NCBI RefSeq assembly: GCF_937616625.2
Contig: NC_065572.1
Location: 35,615,653-35,679,652 of the forward strand
Origin: Mercurialis annua
Lineage: Eukaryota > Streptophyta > Magnoliopsida > Malpighiales > Euphorbiaceae
DNA: 64,000 nucleotides
Reading direction: 5' to 3'
Position numbers and translations under genes: made by a program. Positions 1 to 13,016 of this stretch are shown here, piece by piece (the stretch's first letter is position 1; each line of letters begins with the position of its first letter). The notes under the pieces were generated by a model. The model saw only the letters and a list, made by a program, of their open reading frames with translations, had not been told where the DNA came from and made no database searches.

Positions 1-147
1 TTTAAGCCAAATGTTTTCAAACGTTTCGAAACAAATCCAAGCGTTTCACCTTTTTAGCGATTTAAGCCAAACTTTTACAAACGTTACGAAACAAATCCAA
101 ACGTTTCACCTTTTTAGCGATTTAATCCAAATGTTGACAAACGTTAC
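1..147 (+). repeat. 60-bp satellite, end of a higher-order copy
   Basis: These bases are two and a half satellite monomers. They match, with few changes, the sequence just upstream of 8107, 13017 and 17927 in the later higher-order copies, including the rare variant with GTTGACAAACG. They are the left half of a higher-order copy that was split by the LTR at 148-3179, and the right half resumes at 3180. The array evidently continues to the left of the window. Confidence 0.93.
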
Positions 148-3100
148 TGTAATAACCCGTAAAATTTTAATATTTAATTTGCGAGTTTCGAAAATACTTT
201 GTGTCGTTTACGTATTTATTGTTCGTTGGTTTGATTTGGGTTAGGGTTTTTTTTGGGTTTGATTTGGCCTAGGGCCTTTTTCTTTCGGTTGGGCCTTTGA
301 TTGGCCCAACCGAAGCTTCCTTTCACAGGTCTCGTTCGAGACCTGTGAAATTTTGCTGGTCTCGAACGAGACCAACTCTTAACGTGCAGAGGCACGATTC
401 TCTCAACTTCAGCCCCGGATTCCTCGTGATCCTCTCTATTTTTAAACGTTTTGAAAACCGAAAATCTTCACCACACTACATACTACCCTAGCCGCCATCC
501 TTTCACCAAAATCTCTGAGATTAGACAGTGAGAATCATCCCCAAACTCTTGCTGCCATCGGTAAACTTTTGGTTTCAAAATTTCAGTTTTTGTTCAAATA
601 CGGCATCTCCGTTCATAGTTGATATTTCCTTCGTTACAGAACTAAATTGAATTCCGTTTGATTCCTGAGATTGTAGACTCAACCATCTACAAGTCCGAGC
701 TTAGTTTTCACACAACGGTACGTTATCCTTCTCGTAATTGCTGTAACTGTTGCCGCGTTTACGTAAATTCTGTTTTTGAGTTTTAAATCGATCTCTTGGG
801 ATTTCAATTCGTTTGGCAGCCGTTTGGAGGTCGAAATCAATTCCGTTTGTTTCCCGTGAAAGTAGACTCACGCATCTACGTTTCTACACCTTTCGTTTGT
901 CAAAAGGTACGTAAACGAACCCGTAGTAATCGCCGCCGTTTCACCGTACTTATTTGTTCAATTCTGAGTTTGTTTTGAAATATGGTTACTGCCGATTCAA
1001 TTTTCAAATCCTAAACTATGATTCTATTTAGTTTGTGTTTAAGGGTTTAATACATATTGAATAAAGAACTTGTTTAAGCTTTAGGTTATGTGTTGTCTCC
1101 GGTTTTGTTCGTTGATGGTTTTGCTTTGGCTTCGTTTCGGTTTTCATGTTTCGTTTTTTTTTCTTCTTGGCTGTCTTTGTTAAAAACGAAATTTGGTCCT
1201 TGCTTGATCATCCACGTCATGTAATATCAATATGATCATTAGATTGGATAAGAAATTATGAGAATTTTATGAATTAATGGCTTCGGTTTTGAGTTGCAGT
1301 TGCTGCGTTTTCATCTTTTTTTGCATTCTGTATATATGGGTTGCAAGTGACATGCTAAATGGGGAAGATGAGGAGGTGTCACTTTGCTATTTGATGTTTT
1401 GATTTTATTTTGGCTAATTGGTGGATTTTGTCACTAGAGTTTTGTGACTTAAATTAAAGAGTTCCTAAGCTTATTTTAATAACTATTTGGTAATGACATT
1501 GACTTTAATTTAACGAAATTGATTTTGACTTATTAATTAGCGGTTTAAATAATATTATTATTTATAATTTGAAATTACTTTGGGCTTTAATATTTTAAAA
1601 TTTAAATTAATATTAAACTCATTATGGATTTTATGCGATTTTATAATTGACTATATTAAATAAGAATTTGGGGATTTTATTTTATTTAAAAGTTTGTCAA
1701 ATTAATTATATTATTTTTAAGGCATAAAAATAATATTTGAATATTTAAAAATTAAATTAATAATTATTAATAATTATTATTTAATTGTTAAATTGATATT
1801 TTTGGCTTAGAATGCCTTTGGAATTAAATTTATATTTTAGCTTTGTTTGTTATTTAATTAATTGAGATAATTGCCGGTAATATTTAATTACTTGAGTTTC
1901 AAGCTATTGAGTTCTATTTTGATATTAATTAATATTTTATTTAATATTAATTATAAACTGTGGTCTATAAACTCTGGAATATTAGTTGGGTCGGTTTGGA
2001 CTTGGGTCACCGACATGTGGGTTTAGCTTGGTAGTTTTGAAAAACTCGGCTAACCCACTATTTGAGAGATTGATTTTATTTATCAATTAAATATTATTTT
2101 AATAATATTTTCGGATTGGATTTAAGGCGAACTCAATAGTCTTGAATTAACTGCGGCGTTACATTTTATTTGAGAATTGTGTTTCTCTGTGATTTATTTG
2201 GTTATTTAATTGTGCTAGTCCTACGTGGTGTCTAGTGATCTTAGAGTTAGGGGTCGTACGGTTATTAACCTATTTATTATTTTAGACCCGTCGACTGCTC
2301 GAGTTTCGGAGTCTACGCAGGGTTAGCTGTTTGCCAAGATCACGTGGATAAGCAAGCAGTGAGTTTGTAGTGCTATTTACCGCTTTATTAAGTACCGCAT
2401 CGTATTTTAATATTATAAATGTTTGTGAACTGGTTTTACGGATTATGGAACTGGATTGAAACGAGCTACTCGATAGGCTTGTATCGAGACTGTGTGCACC
2501 GGTGAGTACTCTGGGAAACAGTAGACTAATGTCTTGCTTACGCTGGTATATATATTTATGACGAGGATTTGTTCCCGTCCACTCTGGGTTTATCAGTATG
2601 CTATGTCATACTTACCCTGTGATCATTTCAATACTGTTTTTCCATAATCATATTATATTAGTATAAAAATGTTTTGATTTAAGGGTTTTAAACTTAATAA
2701 ATGTAAATAGTATTGCGAACTCATCTCAGTATATCTGACCCCGTTGTTTTCCTAAATTTTCCAGGTTTATGATTGAAAGCTGGTCCACTCCGATTCTTTT
2801 GATTCCTCAGAGGTTTTTATGTTATTTAAACTATTTTCTGTTTTCAAACTCTTAGACCGCAGTAGAACTAGTTATTTATTTCATTTGATACTACACTTTG
2901 GGATTGTCGATATATTCGATTATTATTTTTGGCATGATTACTCTGGATTACAATATTGTTATATATAAGGCATGCTGTGGAATATTTTAGAGATTTAAGT
3001 TATTTATATTAGAACTGTATTATAAATTGCTAGACTTAGGTTGGAGTCTCGGTTGCCCCCCGAGCAGTTTTCTAGTGGTTTAAATGTGTATTTGATTTCC

Positions 3101-3179
3101 GCGAGGCTTGCTACGGGTTTTGGTACAACCATACCCATACCCTAACGCCGGTCACGATTCCTGAAATTGGGTCGTGACA
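148..3179 (+). mobile_element. Solo LTR, Ty3/gypsy family A (mosaic), with GTTAC target duplication
   Basis: This 3,032-bp element begins TGTAATAACCC and ends GGGTCGTGACA, so it has the TG...CA ends of an LTR. The 5 bases GTTAC occur immediately on both sides (143-147 and 3180-3184), and the undisrupted site is visible in other higher-order copies at 13017 and 17927. That makes it a solo LTR left by recombination between the two LTRs of an inserted element. It has no internal coding region. Palindromes lie at 321-373. The 5' part resembles the family A LTR at 31215-36787, while the last 800 bases or so resemble the family C LTRs (shared blocks around 2450-2510 and 3040-3179). It arrived after the 4.9-kb higher-order copies formed, because the other copies lack it. 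The short open frames inside it (11-244, 297-491, 796-978) look accidental. Confidence 0.93.
321..350. promoter_or_regulatory. Perfect inverted repeat in LTR, 14-bp arms
   Basis: The left arm is TTTCACAGGTCTCG (321-334), followed by a 2-base TT centre and the exact reverse complement at 337-350. A second, shorter dyad of the same kind, GGTCTCGAACGAGACC, lies at 358-373. Both sit about 175-225 bases into the LTR, which is normally U3 (promoter/enhancer) territory. A role as a binding site or hairpin is inference; the symmetry is directly visible. Confidence 0.85.
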
Positions 3180-6100
3180 GTTACAAGACAAATCCAAACG
3201 TTACGAAACAAAACCAAACGTTACGAAACAAATCCAAGTGTTTCACCTTTTTAGTAATTTAAGGCACACATTTACAAACGTTGATAAAAAAACAAACGTT
3301 TCAGCTTTTTAGCAATTTAAGCCAAACGTTTACAAAAGTTACGAAACAAATCCAAACTTTTCCCCATTTTAGCGATTTAAGCCAAACGTTTAAAACGTTA
3401 CGAAACAAATCCAAAAGTTTCACCTTTTTAGTGATTTATGACACACATTTACAAAGGTTACGAAACAAATCCAAATGTTTCCCATTTTTAGCTATTAAGG
3501 CCAAACGTTTACAAACGTAACAAAACAAATCCAAACGTTTCCCATATTTAGCAATTTTAGCGATTTAATCCAAATGTTGACAAACGTTACAAGACAAATC
3601 CAAACGTTACGAAACAAAACCAAACGTTACGAAACAAATCCAAGCGTTTCACCTTTTTAGTAATTTAAGGCAAACATTTACAAACGTTGATAAAAAAAAC
3701 CAAACGTTTCAACTTTTTAGCGATTTAAGCCAAACGTTTACAAAAGTTACGAAACAAATCCAAAATTTTCCCCATTTTAGCGATTTAAGCCAAACGTTTA
3801 AAACATTACGAAACAAATCCAAAAGTTTCACCTTTTTAGCAATTTATGTCACATGTTTACAAACGTTACGAAACAAATCCAAATATTTCCCGTTTTTAGC
3901 TATTTAAGCCAAACGTTTACAAACGTAACAAAACAAATCCAAACGTTTCCCATCTTTAGCAATTTAAGCCAAACGTTTACAAACGTTACGAAATAAAACC
4001 AAGCGTTTCACCCTTTTTAGCAATTTAAGACAAAAGTTTAGAAACATTACGAACCAAATCCAAACGTTTCACCTTTTTAGCAATTTAAGCCAAACGTTTA
4101 CAAATGGTACGAAAAAAATCCAAACATTTCCACTTTTTAGTGATTTAAGCCAAACCTTTACAAACGGTACAAAAAAATCCAAACGTTTCTCCTTTTTAGC
4201 AATTTAAGCCAACCGTTTACAAACGTTACGAAATAAATCCAAACGTTTCACCCTTTTAACGATTTAAGCCAAATGTTTGCAAATATTACGAAACAAATCA
4301 AAACGTTTTACCTTTTAGCGCTTTAAGCCAAATGTTTACAAATGTTATGAAACAAATTCACATGTTTCACCTTTTTGGCGATTTAAGCCAAACGTTTACA
4401 AACGTTACGAAACAAATCCAAACTTTTCACCTTTTTAGCGATTTAAGCCAAACGTTTACAAACGCTACGAAACAAAGCCAAACGTTGAAAACGTTACGAT
4501 ACAAATTCAAACGTTTCCCATTTTTAGCAATTTAAGCCAAACCTTTACAAACGTTGCGAAACAAAACCAAGCGTTTCATCTCTCTAGCAATTTAAGACAA
4601 ACATATCGAAACGTTACGAAACAAATCCAAACGTTTCACCTTTTTAGCGATTTAAGCCAAACGTTTACAAATGGTACGAAACAAATCAGAAAGTTTCTTC
4701 TTTTTAGCGATTTAAGCAAAACGTTTCACCTTTTTAGCGATTTAAGCCAAACATTGGCAAACGTTACGAAACAAATCCAAACGTTTCACCTTTTTAGCGA
4801 TTTAAGCCAAACGTTTGCAAACGTTACGAAACAAATCCAAACGTGTCACCTTTTTAGCGATTTAGGCTAAATGTTTACAAACGTTTTCAAACAAATCCAA
4901 ACGTTTCCCCTTTTTAGCGATTTAAGCCAAAAGTTTACAAACGTTACGAAACAAATCTAAACGTTTTACTTTTTTAGCTATTTAAGCCAAACCTTCAAAA
5001 ACATTGCAAAATAAATCCAAGCGTTTCACGTTTTTAGCAATATAATCCAAACATTTACAAACGTTACGAAACAAATTCAAGCGGTTCACCTTTTTTGCAA
5101 TACAAGCCAAACAGTTACAAACATTACGAAACAAATTCAAACGTTTCACCTTTTTAGCGATTTAAGCCAAACGTTTACAAACGTTACGAAACAAATCTAA
5201 ATGTTTCACCTTTTTAGCAATTTAAGCCAAACATTTACAAACGTTCGAAATAAATCCAAACGTTTGACCTTTTTAGCAATTTAAGCCAAAAATTTACAAA
5301 CGTTACCAAACAAATCCAAAAGTTTCACATTTTTAGCGATTTAAGCCAAACGTTTACAAACGTTACAAAACGAATCCAAGTGTTTCCCCTTTTTAGCAAA
5401 TTAAGCCAAACTTTTACAAATGTTACAAATCAAATCCAAACGTTTCACCGTCTTAGCGACTTAAGCCAAACATTTACAAGCGTTACAAAACAAATCCAAA
5501 TGTTGAACCTTTTTAGCGATTTAAACCAAACGTTTACAAACGTTGCAAAACAAATCCAATAGTCTCACCTCATTAACGATTCAAGCCAAACATTTTCAAA
5601 CGTTATGAAACAAATCCAAACATTTCACCTTCATAACGATTAAAGCCAAACATTTACAAACGGTTCGAAACAAATCCTAACATTTCCCCTCTTTGGCAAT
5701 GTAATCCAAATGCTAACAAACGTTACGAAACAAAAGCAAGCGTTTCACCTTTTTAGCAATTTAAGCCAAACGTTTACAAACGTTACGAAACAAATCCAAG
5801 CATTTCCACCTTCTTAACAATTTAAGCCAAGCGTTTAGAAATGTTACGAAACAAATCCAAACGTTTAACCTTCTTAGCGATTTAGGCCAAACGTTTACAA
5901 ACAGTACGAAACAAATTCAAAAGTTTCACCTTTTTAGCGAATTAAGCCAACCGTTTATTAATGCTACGAAACAAATCCAAACGTTTCACCTTTTCAGCAA
6001 TTTAAGCCAAACGTTTACAAATGTTACGAAACAAATCCAAGCGTTTATCCTTTTTAGAAATTTAAGCCAAACGTATACAAACATTACGAAACAAATCAAA

Positions 6101-8106
6101 GCACTTTACATTTTTAGCAATTTAAGCAAAATCTTTACAAAGGTTACGAAACAAATATAAACGTTTCACCTTTTTAGAAATTTATGACAAACGTTTACAA
6201 ACGTAATGAAATAAAACCAAACGTCTAAAACGTTATGAAACAAATCCAAATGTTTCACATTTTTAGGATTTAAGCCACACGTTTACAAACATTACGTAAA
6301 AAAAACCAAGTGTTTCACCTTTTTAGCAATTTAAGCCAAACATTAACAAACGTTACGAAACAAATCCAAGCGTTTCACCTTTTTAGCAATTTAAGCCAAA
6401 TGTTTATAAAGGTTACTAAACAAATCCAAGCGTTTCACCTTTTTATCAATTTAAGCCAAATGTTTACAAACATAACTAAACAAATCCAAACATTTCACCT
6501 TTTTACGATGTAAGCCAAACGTATGAAAAAAAATTCAAACATTTCACCTTTTTAGCAATTTAAGCCAAACGTTTACATACGTTACAAAATAACTCCAAGC
6601 ATTTCACCTTTTTAGCAATTTAAGCCAAACGTTTACAAACGTTACGAAACAAATACAAACGGTTCACCTTTTTTGCAATTTAAGCCAAACGTTTACAAAG
6701 GTTACGATAGAAATCCAAACGATTCACCATTTTAGCGATATAGGCCAAACGTTTACAAACGCTACGGAAAAAAACCAACCATTAAAAATGTTAAGAAACA
6801 AATCCAATCGTTTCACATTTTTATTGATTTAAGCCAAACGTTTACAAACGCTACCAAACAAAACCAAGCGTTTCACCTTTTTAGCAATTTTAGCCAAACG
6901 TTTACAAACGTTATGAAACAAATCCAAGCGTTTTACCTTCTTAGCAATTGAAGCGAAACGTTTACGACCGTTACGAAACAAATCCAAACGTTTCACCTTT
7001 TTAGCTATTTAAGCCAAACATTTACAAACGTTAAGAAACAAATCCAAACGTTTCACCTTTTTAGCGATTTAAGCCAAACATTTACAAAGGATATGAAACA
7101 AATCCAAATGTTTCACGTTTTTAATAATTTAAGCCAAACGTTTACAAACGTTATGAAACAAATCCAAGTGTTTCACCTTTTTAGAAATTTAATCCAAACA
7201 TTTACAAACGTTACGAAACAAATCCAAGCGTTTCACCTTTTTAGCAATTTAAGCCCAAAGTTTACAAACTATAAGAAACAAATCCAACCGTTGAACTTTT
7301 TAGCAATTTAAGCCAAACATTTACAAACGTTACGAAACAAATCCAAGCGTTTCACCTTTTTAGCGATTTAAGCCAAACGTTTACAAACGTTACGAAACAA
7401 ATCCAAATGTTTCACCTTTTTAGCGATTTAAGCCAAACGTTTAAAACGTTACAAAACAAATCCAAACGTTTCACCTTTTTAGCGATGTATGCCAAACATT
7501 TCCAAACGTTACGAAACAAATCCAAACGTTTCACCTTTTTAACGATTTAAGCCAAACGTTTACAAACGTTACGAAACAAATCCAAACGTTTCACCTTTTT
7601 AGCGTTTTAAACCAAACATTTACAAACGTTACAAAAAAATCCAAACGTTTCACCTTTTTAGCCATTTATGCCAAATGTTTACAAACGTTACGAAACGAAT
7701 CCAAATGTTTCACCTTTTTTGCGATTTAAGCCAAACGTTTCACCTTTTTAGCGATTTAAGCCAAACGTTTACAAACGTTACGAAACAAATCTAAACGTTT
7801 CACCTTTTTAGCAATATAAGCCAAACGTTCCACATTTTTAGCAATTTAAGCCAAACGTTTACAAACGTTACGAAACAAATCCAAAGGTTTCATCTTTTTA
7901 GCAAATTAAGCCAAACGTTTACGAAAGTTACGAAACGAATCCAAGCGTTTCACCTTTTTAGCGATTTATGCCAAATGTTTTCAAACGTTTCGAAACGAAT
8001 CCAAGCGTTTCACCTTTTTAGCGATTTAAGCCAAACTTTTACAAATGTTACGAAACAAATCCAAACGTTTCACCTTTTTAGCGATTTAATCCAAATGTTG
8101 ACAAAC
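3180..8106 (+). repeat. Higher-order satellite copy 1
   Basis: This is a tandem array of about 82 monomers of roughly 60 bp. The typical monomer starts TTTAAGCCAAACGTTTACAA and later contains CGAAACAAATCC and CACCTTTTTAGCGA. Individual monomers differ from each other by many substitutions and small indels, but the same ordered series of variants recurs 4.91 kb downstream. This copy is about 17 bases longer than the next two, mainly because an extra 20-base stretch lies near 3199. The copy start is set at the LTR target site for convenience; the true unit has no natural start. No gene is present. Confidence 0.93.
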
Positions 8107-8880
8107 GTTAAAAGACAAATCCAAACGTTACGAAACAAATCCAAGTGTTTCACCTTTTTAGTAATTTAAGGCAAACATTTACAAACGTTGATGAAAAAAA
8201 ACAAACGTTTCAGCTTTTTAGCAATTTAAGCCAAACGTTTACAAAAGTTACGAAACAAATCCAAACTTTTCCCCATTTTAGCGATTTAAGCCAAACGTTT
8301 AAAACGTTACGAAACAAATCCAAAAGTTTCACCTTTTTAGCGATTTATGCCACACGTTTACAAAGGTTACGAAACAAATCCAAATGTTTCCCATTTTTAG
8401 CTATTAAGGCCAAACGTTTACAAACGTAACAAAACAAATCCAAACGTTTCCCATATTTAGCAATTTTAGCGATTTAATCCAAATGTTGACAAACGTTACA
8501 AGACAAATCCAAACGTTACGAAATAAAACCAAACGTTACGAAAAAAATCCAAGCGTTTCACCTTTTTAGTAATTTAAGGCAAACATTTACAAACGTTGAT
8601 AAAAAAAACCAAACGTTTCAACTTTTTAGCGATTTAAGCCAAACGTTTACAAAAGTTACGAAACAAATCCAAAATTTTCCCCATTTTAGCGATTTAAGCC
8701 AAACGTTTAAAACATTACGAAACAAATCCAAAAGTTTCACCTTTTTAGCAATTTATGTCACATGTTTACAAACGTTACGAAACAAATCCAAATATTTCCC
8801 GTTTTTAGCTATTTAAGCCAAACGTTTACAAACGTAACAAAACAAATCCAAACGTTTCCCATCTTTAGCAATTTAAGCCA
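8107..8880 (+). repeat. 387-bp tandem duplication inside the higher-order unit
   Basis: The run beginning GTTA-AAGACAAATCC at 8107 starts again at about 8494, and the following variants (TAGTAATTTAAGGC, then a monomer with GTTGATRAAAAAA, then TTTCCCCATTTTAG) come in the same order both times. The same pair is found in every higher-order copy (from 3180, 13017 and 17927). The duplication therefore predates amplification of the 4.9-kb unit and shows an intermediate level of repeat growth. Confidence 0.85.
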
Positions 8881-11800
8881 AACGTTTACAAACGTTACGA
8901 AATAAAACCAAGCGTTTCACCCTTTTTAGCAATTTAAGACAAAAGTTTAGAAACATTACGAACCAAATCCAAACGTTTCACCTTTTTAGCAATTTAAGCC
9001 AAACGTTTACAAATGGTACGAAAAAAATCCAAACATTTCCACTTTTTAGTGATTTAAGCCAAACCTTTACAAACGGTACAAAAAAATCCAAACGTTTCTC
9101 CTTTTTAGCAATTTAAGCCATCCGTTTACAAACGTTACGAAATAAATCCAAACGTTTCACCCTTTTAACGATTTAAGCCAAATGTTTGCAAATATTACGA
9201 AACAAATCAAAACGTTTTACCTTTTAGCGCTTTAAGCCAAATGTTTACAAATGTTATGAAACAAATTCACATGTTTCACCTTTTTGGCGATTTAAGCCAA
9301 ACGTTTACAAACGTTACGAAACAAATCCAAACTTTTCACCTTTTTAGCGATTTAAGCCAAACGTTTACAAACGTTACGAAACAAAGCCAAACGTTGAAAA
9401 CGTTACGATACAAATTCAAACGTTTCCCATTTTTAGCAATTTAAGCCAAACCTTTACAAACGTTGCGAAACAAAACCAAGCGTTTCATCTCTCTAGCAAT
9501 TTAAGACAAACATATCGAAACGTTACGAAACAAATCCAAACGTTTCACCTTTTTAGCGATTTAAGCCAAACGTTTACAAATGGTACGAAACAAATCAAAA
9601 AGTTTCTTCTTTTTAGCGATTTAAGCAAAACGTTTCACCTTTTTAGCGATTTAAGCCAAACATTGGCAAACGTTACGAAACAAATCCAAACGTTTCACCT
9701 TTTTAGCGATTTAAGCCAAACGTTTGCAAACGTTACGAAACAAATCCAAACGTGTCACCTTTTTAGCGATTTAGGCTAAATGTTTACAAACGTTTTCAAA
9801 CAAATCCAAACGTTTCCCCTTTTTAGCGATTTAAGCCAAAAGTTTACAAACGTTACGAAACAAATCTAAACGTTTTACTTTTTTAGCTATTTAAGCCAAA
9901 CCTTCAAAAACATTGCAAAATAAATCCAAGCGTTTCACGTTTTTAGCAATATAATCCAAACATTTACAAACGTTACGAAACAAATTCAAGCGGTTCACCT
10001 TTTTTGCAATACAAGCCAAACAGTTACAAACATTACGAAACAAATTCAAACGTTTCACCTTTTTAGCGATTTAAGCCAAACGTTTACAAACGTTACGAAA
10101 CAAATCTAAATGTTTCACCTTTTTAGCAATTTAAGCCAAACATTTACAAACGTTCGAAATAAATCCAAACGTTTCACCTTTTTAGCAATTTAAGCCAAAA
10201 ATTTACAAACGTTACCAAACAAATCCAAAAGTTTCACATTTTTAGCGATTTAAGCCAAACGTTTACAAACGTTACAAAACGAATCCAAGTGTTTCCCCTT
10301 TTTAGCAAATTAAGCCAAACTTTTACAAATGTTACAAATCAAATCCAAACGTTTCACCGTCTTAGCGACTTAAGCCAAACATTTACAAGCGTTACAAAAC
10401 AAATCCAAATGTTGAACCTTTTTAGCGATTTAAACCAAACGTTTACAAACGTTGCAAAACAAATCCAATAGTCTCACCTCATTAACGATTCAAGCCAAAC
10501 ATTTTCAAACGTTATGAAACAAATCCAAACATTTCACCTTCATAACGATTAAAGCCAAACATTTACAAACGGTTCGAAACAAATCCTAACATTTCCCCTC
10601 TTTGGCAATGTAATCCAAATGCTAACAAACGTTACGAAACAAAAGCAAGCGTTTCACCTTTTTAGCAATTTAAGCCAAACGTTTACAAACGTTACGAAAC
10701 AAATCCAAGCATTTCCACCTTCTTAACAATTTAAGCCAAGCGTTTAGAAATGTTACGAAACAAATCCAAACGTTTAACCTTCTTAGCGATTTAGGCCAAA
10801 CGTTTACAAACAGTACGAAACAAATTCAAAAGTTTCACCTTTTTAGCGAATTAAGCCAACCGTTTATTAATGCTACGAAACAAATCCAAACGTTTCACCT
10901 TTTCAGCAATTTAAGCCAAACGTTTACAAATGTTACGAAACAAATCCAAGCGTTTATCCTTTTTAGAAATTTAAGCCAAACGTATACAAACATTACGAAA
11001 CAAATCAAAGCACTTTACATTTTTAGCAATTTAAGCAAAATCTTTACAAAGGTTACGAAACAAATTTAAACGTTTCACCTTTTTAGAAATTTATGACAAA
11101 CGTTTACAAACGTAATGAAATAAAACCAAACGTCTAAAACGTTATGAAACAAATCCAAATGTTTCACATTTTTAGGATTTAAGCCACACGTTTACAAACA
11201 TTACGTAAAAAAAACCAAGTGTTTCACCTTTTTAGCAATTTAAGCCAAACATTAACAAACGTTACGAAACAAATCCAAGCGTTTCACCTTTTTAGCAATT
11301 TAAGCCAAATGTTTATAAAGGTTACTAAACAAATCCAAGCGTTTCACCTTTTTATCAATTTAAGCCAAATGTTTACAAACATAACTAAACAAATCCAAAC
11401 ATTTCACCTTTTTACGATGTAAGCCAAACGTATGAAAAAAAATTCAAACATTTCACCTTTTTAGCAATTTAAGCCAAACGTTTACATACGTTACAAAATA
11501 ACTCCAAGCATTTCACCTTTTTAGCAATTTAAGCCAAACGTTTACAAACGTTACGAAACAAATACAAACGGTTCACCTTTTTTGCAATTTAAGCCAAACG
11601 TTTACAAAGGTTACGATAGAAATCCAAACGATTCACCATTTTAGCGATATAGGCCAAACGTTTACAAACGCTACGGAAAAAAACCAACCATTAGAAATGT
11701 TAAGAAACAAATCCAATCGTTTCACATTTTTATTGATTTAAGCCAAACGTTTACAAACGCTACCAAACAAAACCAAGCGTTTCACCTTTTTAGCAATTTT

Positions 11801-13016
11801 AGCCAAACGTTTACAAACGTTATGAAACAAATCCAAGCGTTTTACCTTTTTAGCAATTGAAGCGAAACGTTTACGACCGTTACGAAACAAATCCAAACGT
11901 TTCACCTTTTTAGCTATTTAAGCCAAACATTTACAAACGTTAAGAAACAAATCCAAACGTTTCACCTTTTTAGCGATTTAAGCCAAACATTTACAAAGGA
12001 TATGAAACAAATCCAAATGTTTCACGTTTTTAATAATTTAAGCCAAACGTTTACAAACGTTATGAAACAAATCCAAGTGTTTCACTTTTTTAGAAATTTA
12101 ATCCAAACGTTTACAAACGTTACGAAACAAATCCAAGCGTTTCACCTTTTTAGCAATTTAAGCCAAAAGTTTACAAACTATAAGAAACAAATCCAACCGT
12201 TGAACTTTTTAGCAATTTAAGCCAAACATTTACAAACGTTACGAAACAAATCCAAGCGTTTCACCTTTTTAGCGATTTAAGCCAAACGTTTACAAACGTT
12301 ACGAAACAAATCCAAATGTTTCACCTTTTTAGCGATTTAAGCTAAACGTTTACAAACGTTACAAAACAAATCCAAACGTTTCACCTTTTTAGCGATTTAA
12401 GCCAAACATTTCCAAACGTTACGAAACAAATCCAAACGTTTCACCTTTTTAACGATTTAAGCCAAACGTTTACAAACGTTACGAAACAAATCCAAACGTT
12501 TCACCTTTTTAGCGTTTTAAACCAAACATTTACAAACGTTACAAAAAAATCCAAACGTTTCACCTTTTTAGCCATTTAAGCCAAATGTTTACAAACGTTA
12601 CGAAACAAATCCAAACGTTTCACCTTTTTTGCGATTTAAGCCAAACGTTTCACCTTTTTAGCGATTTAAGCCAAACGTTTACAAACGTTACGAAACAAAT
12701 CTAAACGTTTCACCTTTTTAGCAATATAAGCCAAACGTTCCACATTTTTAGCAATTTAAGCCAAACGTTTACAAACGTTACGAAACAAATCCAAAGGTTT
12801 CATCTTTTTAGCAAATTAAGCCAAACGTTTACGAAAGTTACGAAACGAATCCAAGCGTTTCACCTTTTTAGCGATTTATGCCAAATGTTTTCAAACGTTT
12901 CGAAACGAATCCAAGCGTTTCACCTTTTTAGCGATTTAAGCCAAACTTTTACAAATGTTACGAAACAAATCCAAACGTTTCACCTTTTTAGCGATTTAAT
13001 CCAAATGTTGACAAAC
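8107..13016 (+). repeat. Higher-order satellite copy 2 (4,910 bp)
   Basis: Same ordered variant monomers as copy 1 and copy 3. Distinctive monomers recur at fixed spacing, for example the one at 4332 recurs at 9241, 14151 and 19061, and the one at 5380 recurs at 10289 and 15199. Differences between copies are scattered single bases, such as a change near 9120 where neighbouring copies agree with each other. The copies are far more alike than adjacent monomers within a copy, which defines a higher-order repeat. Confidence 0.95.
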
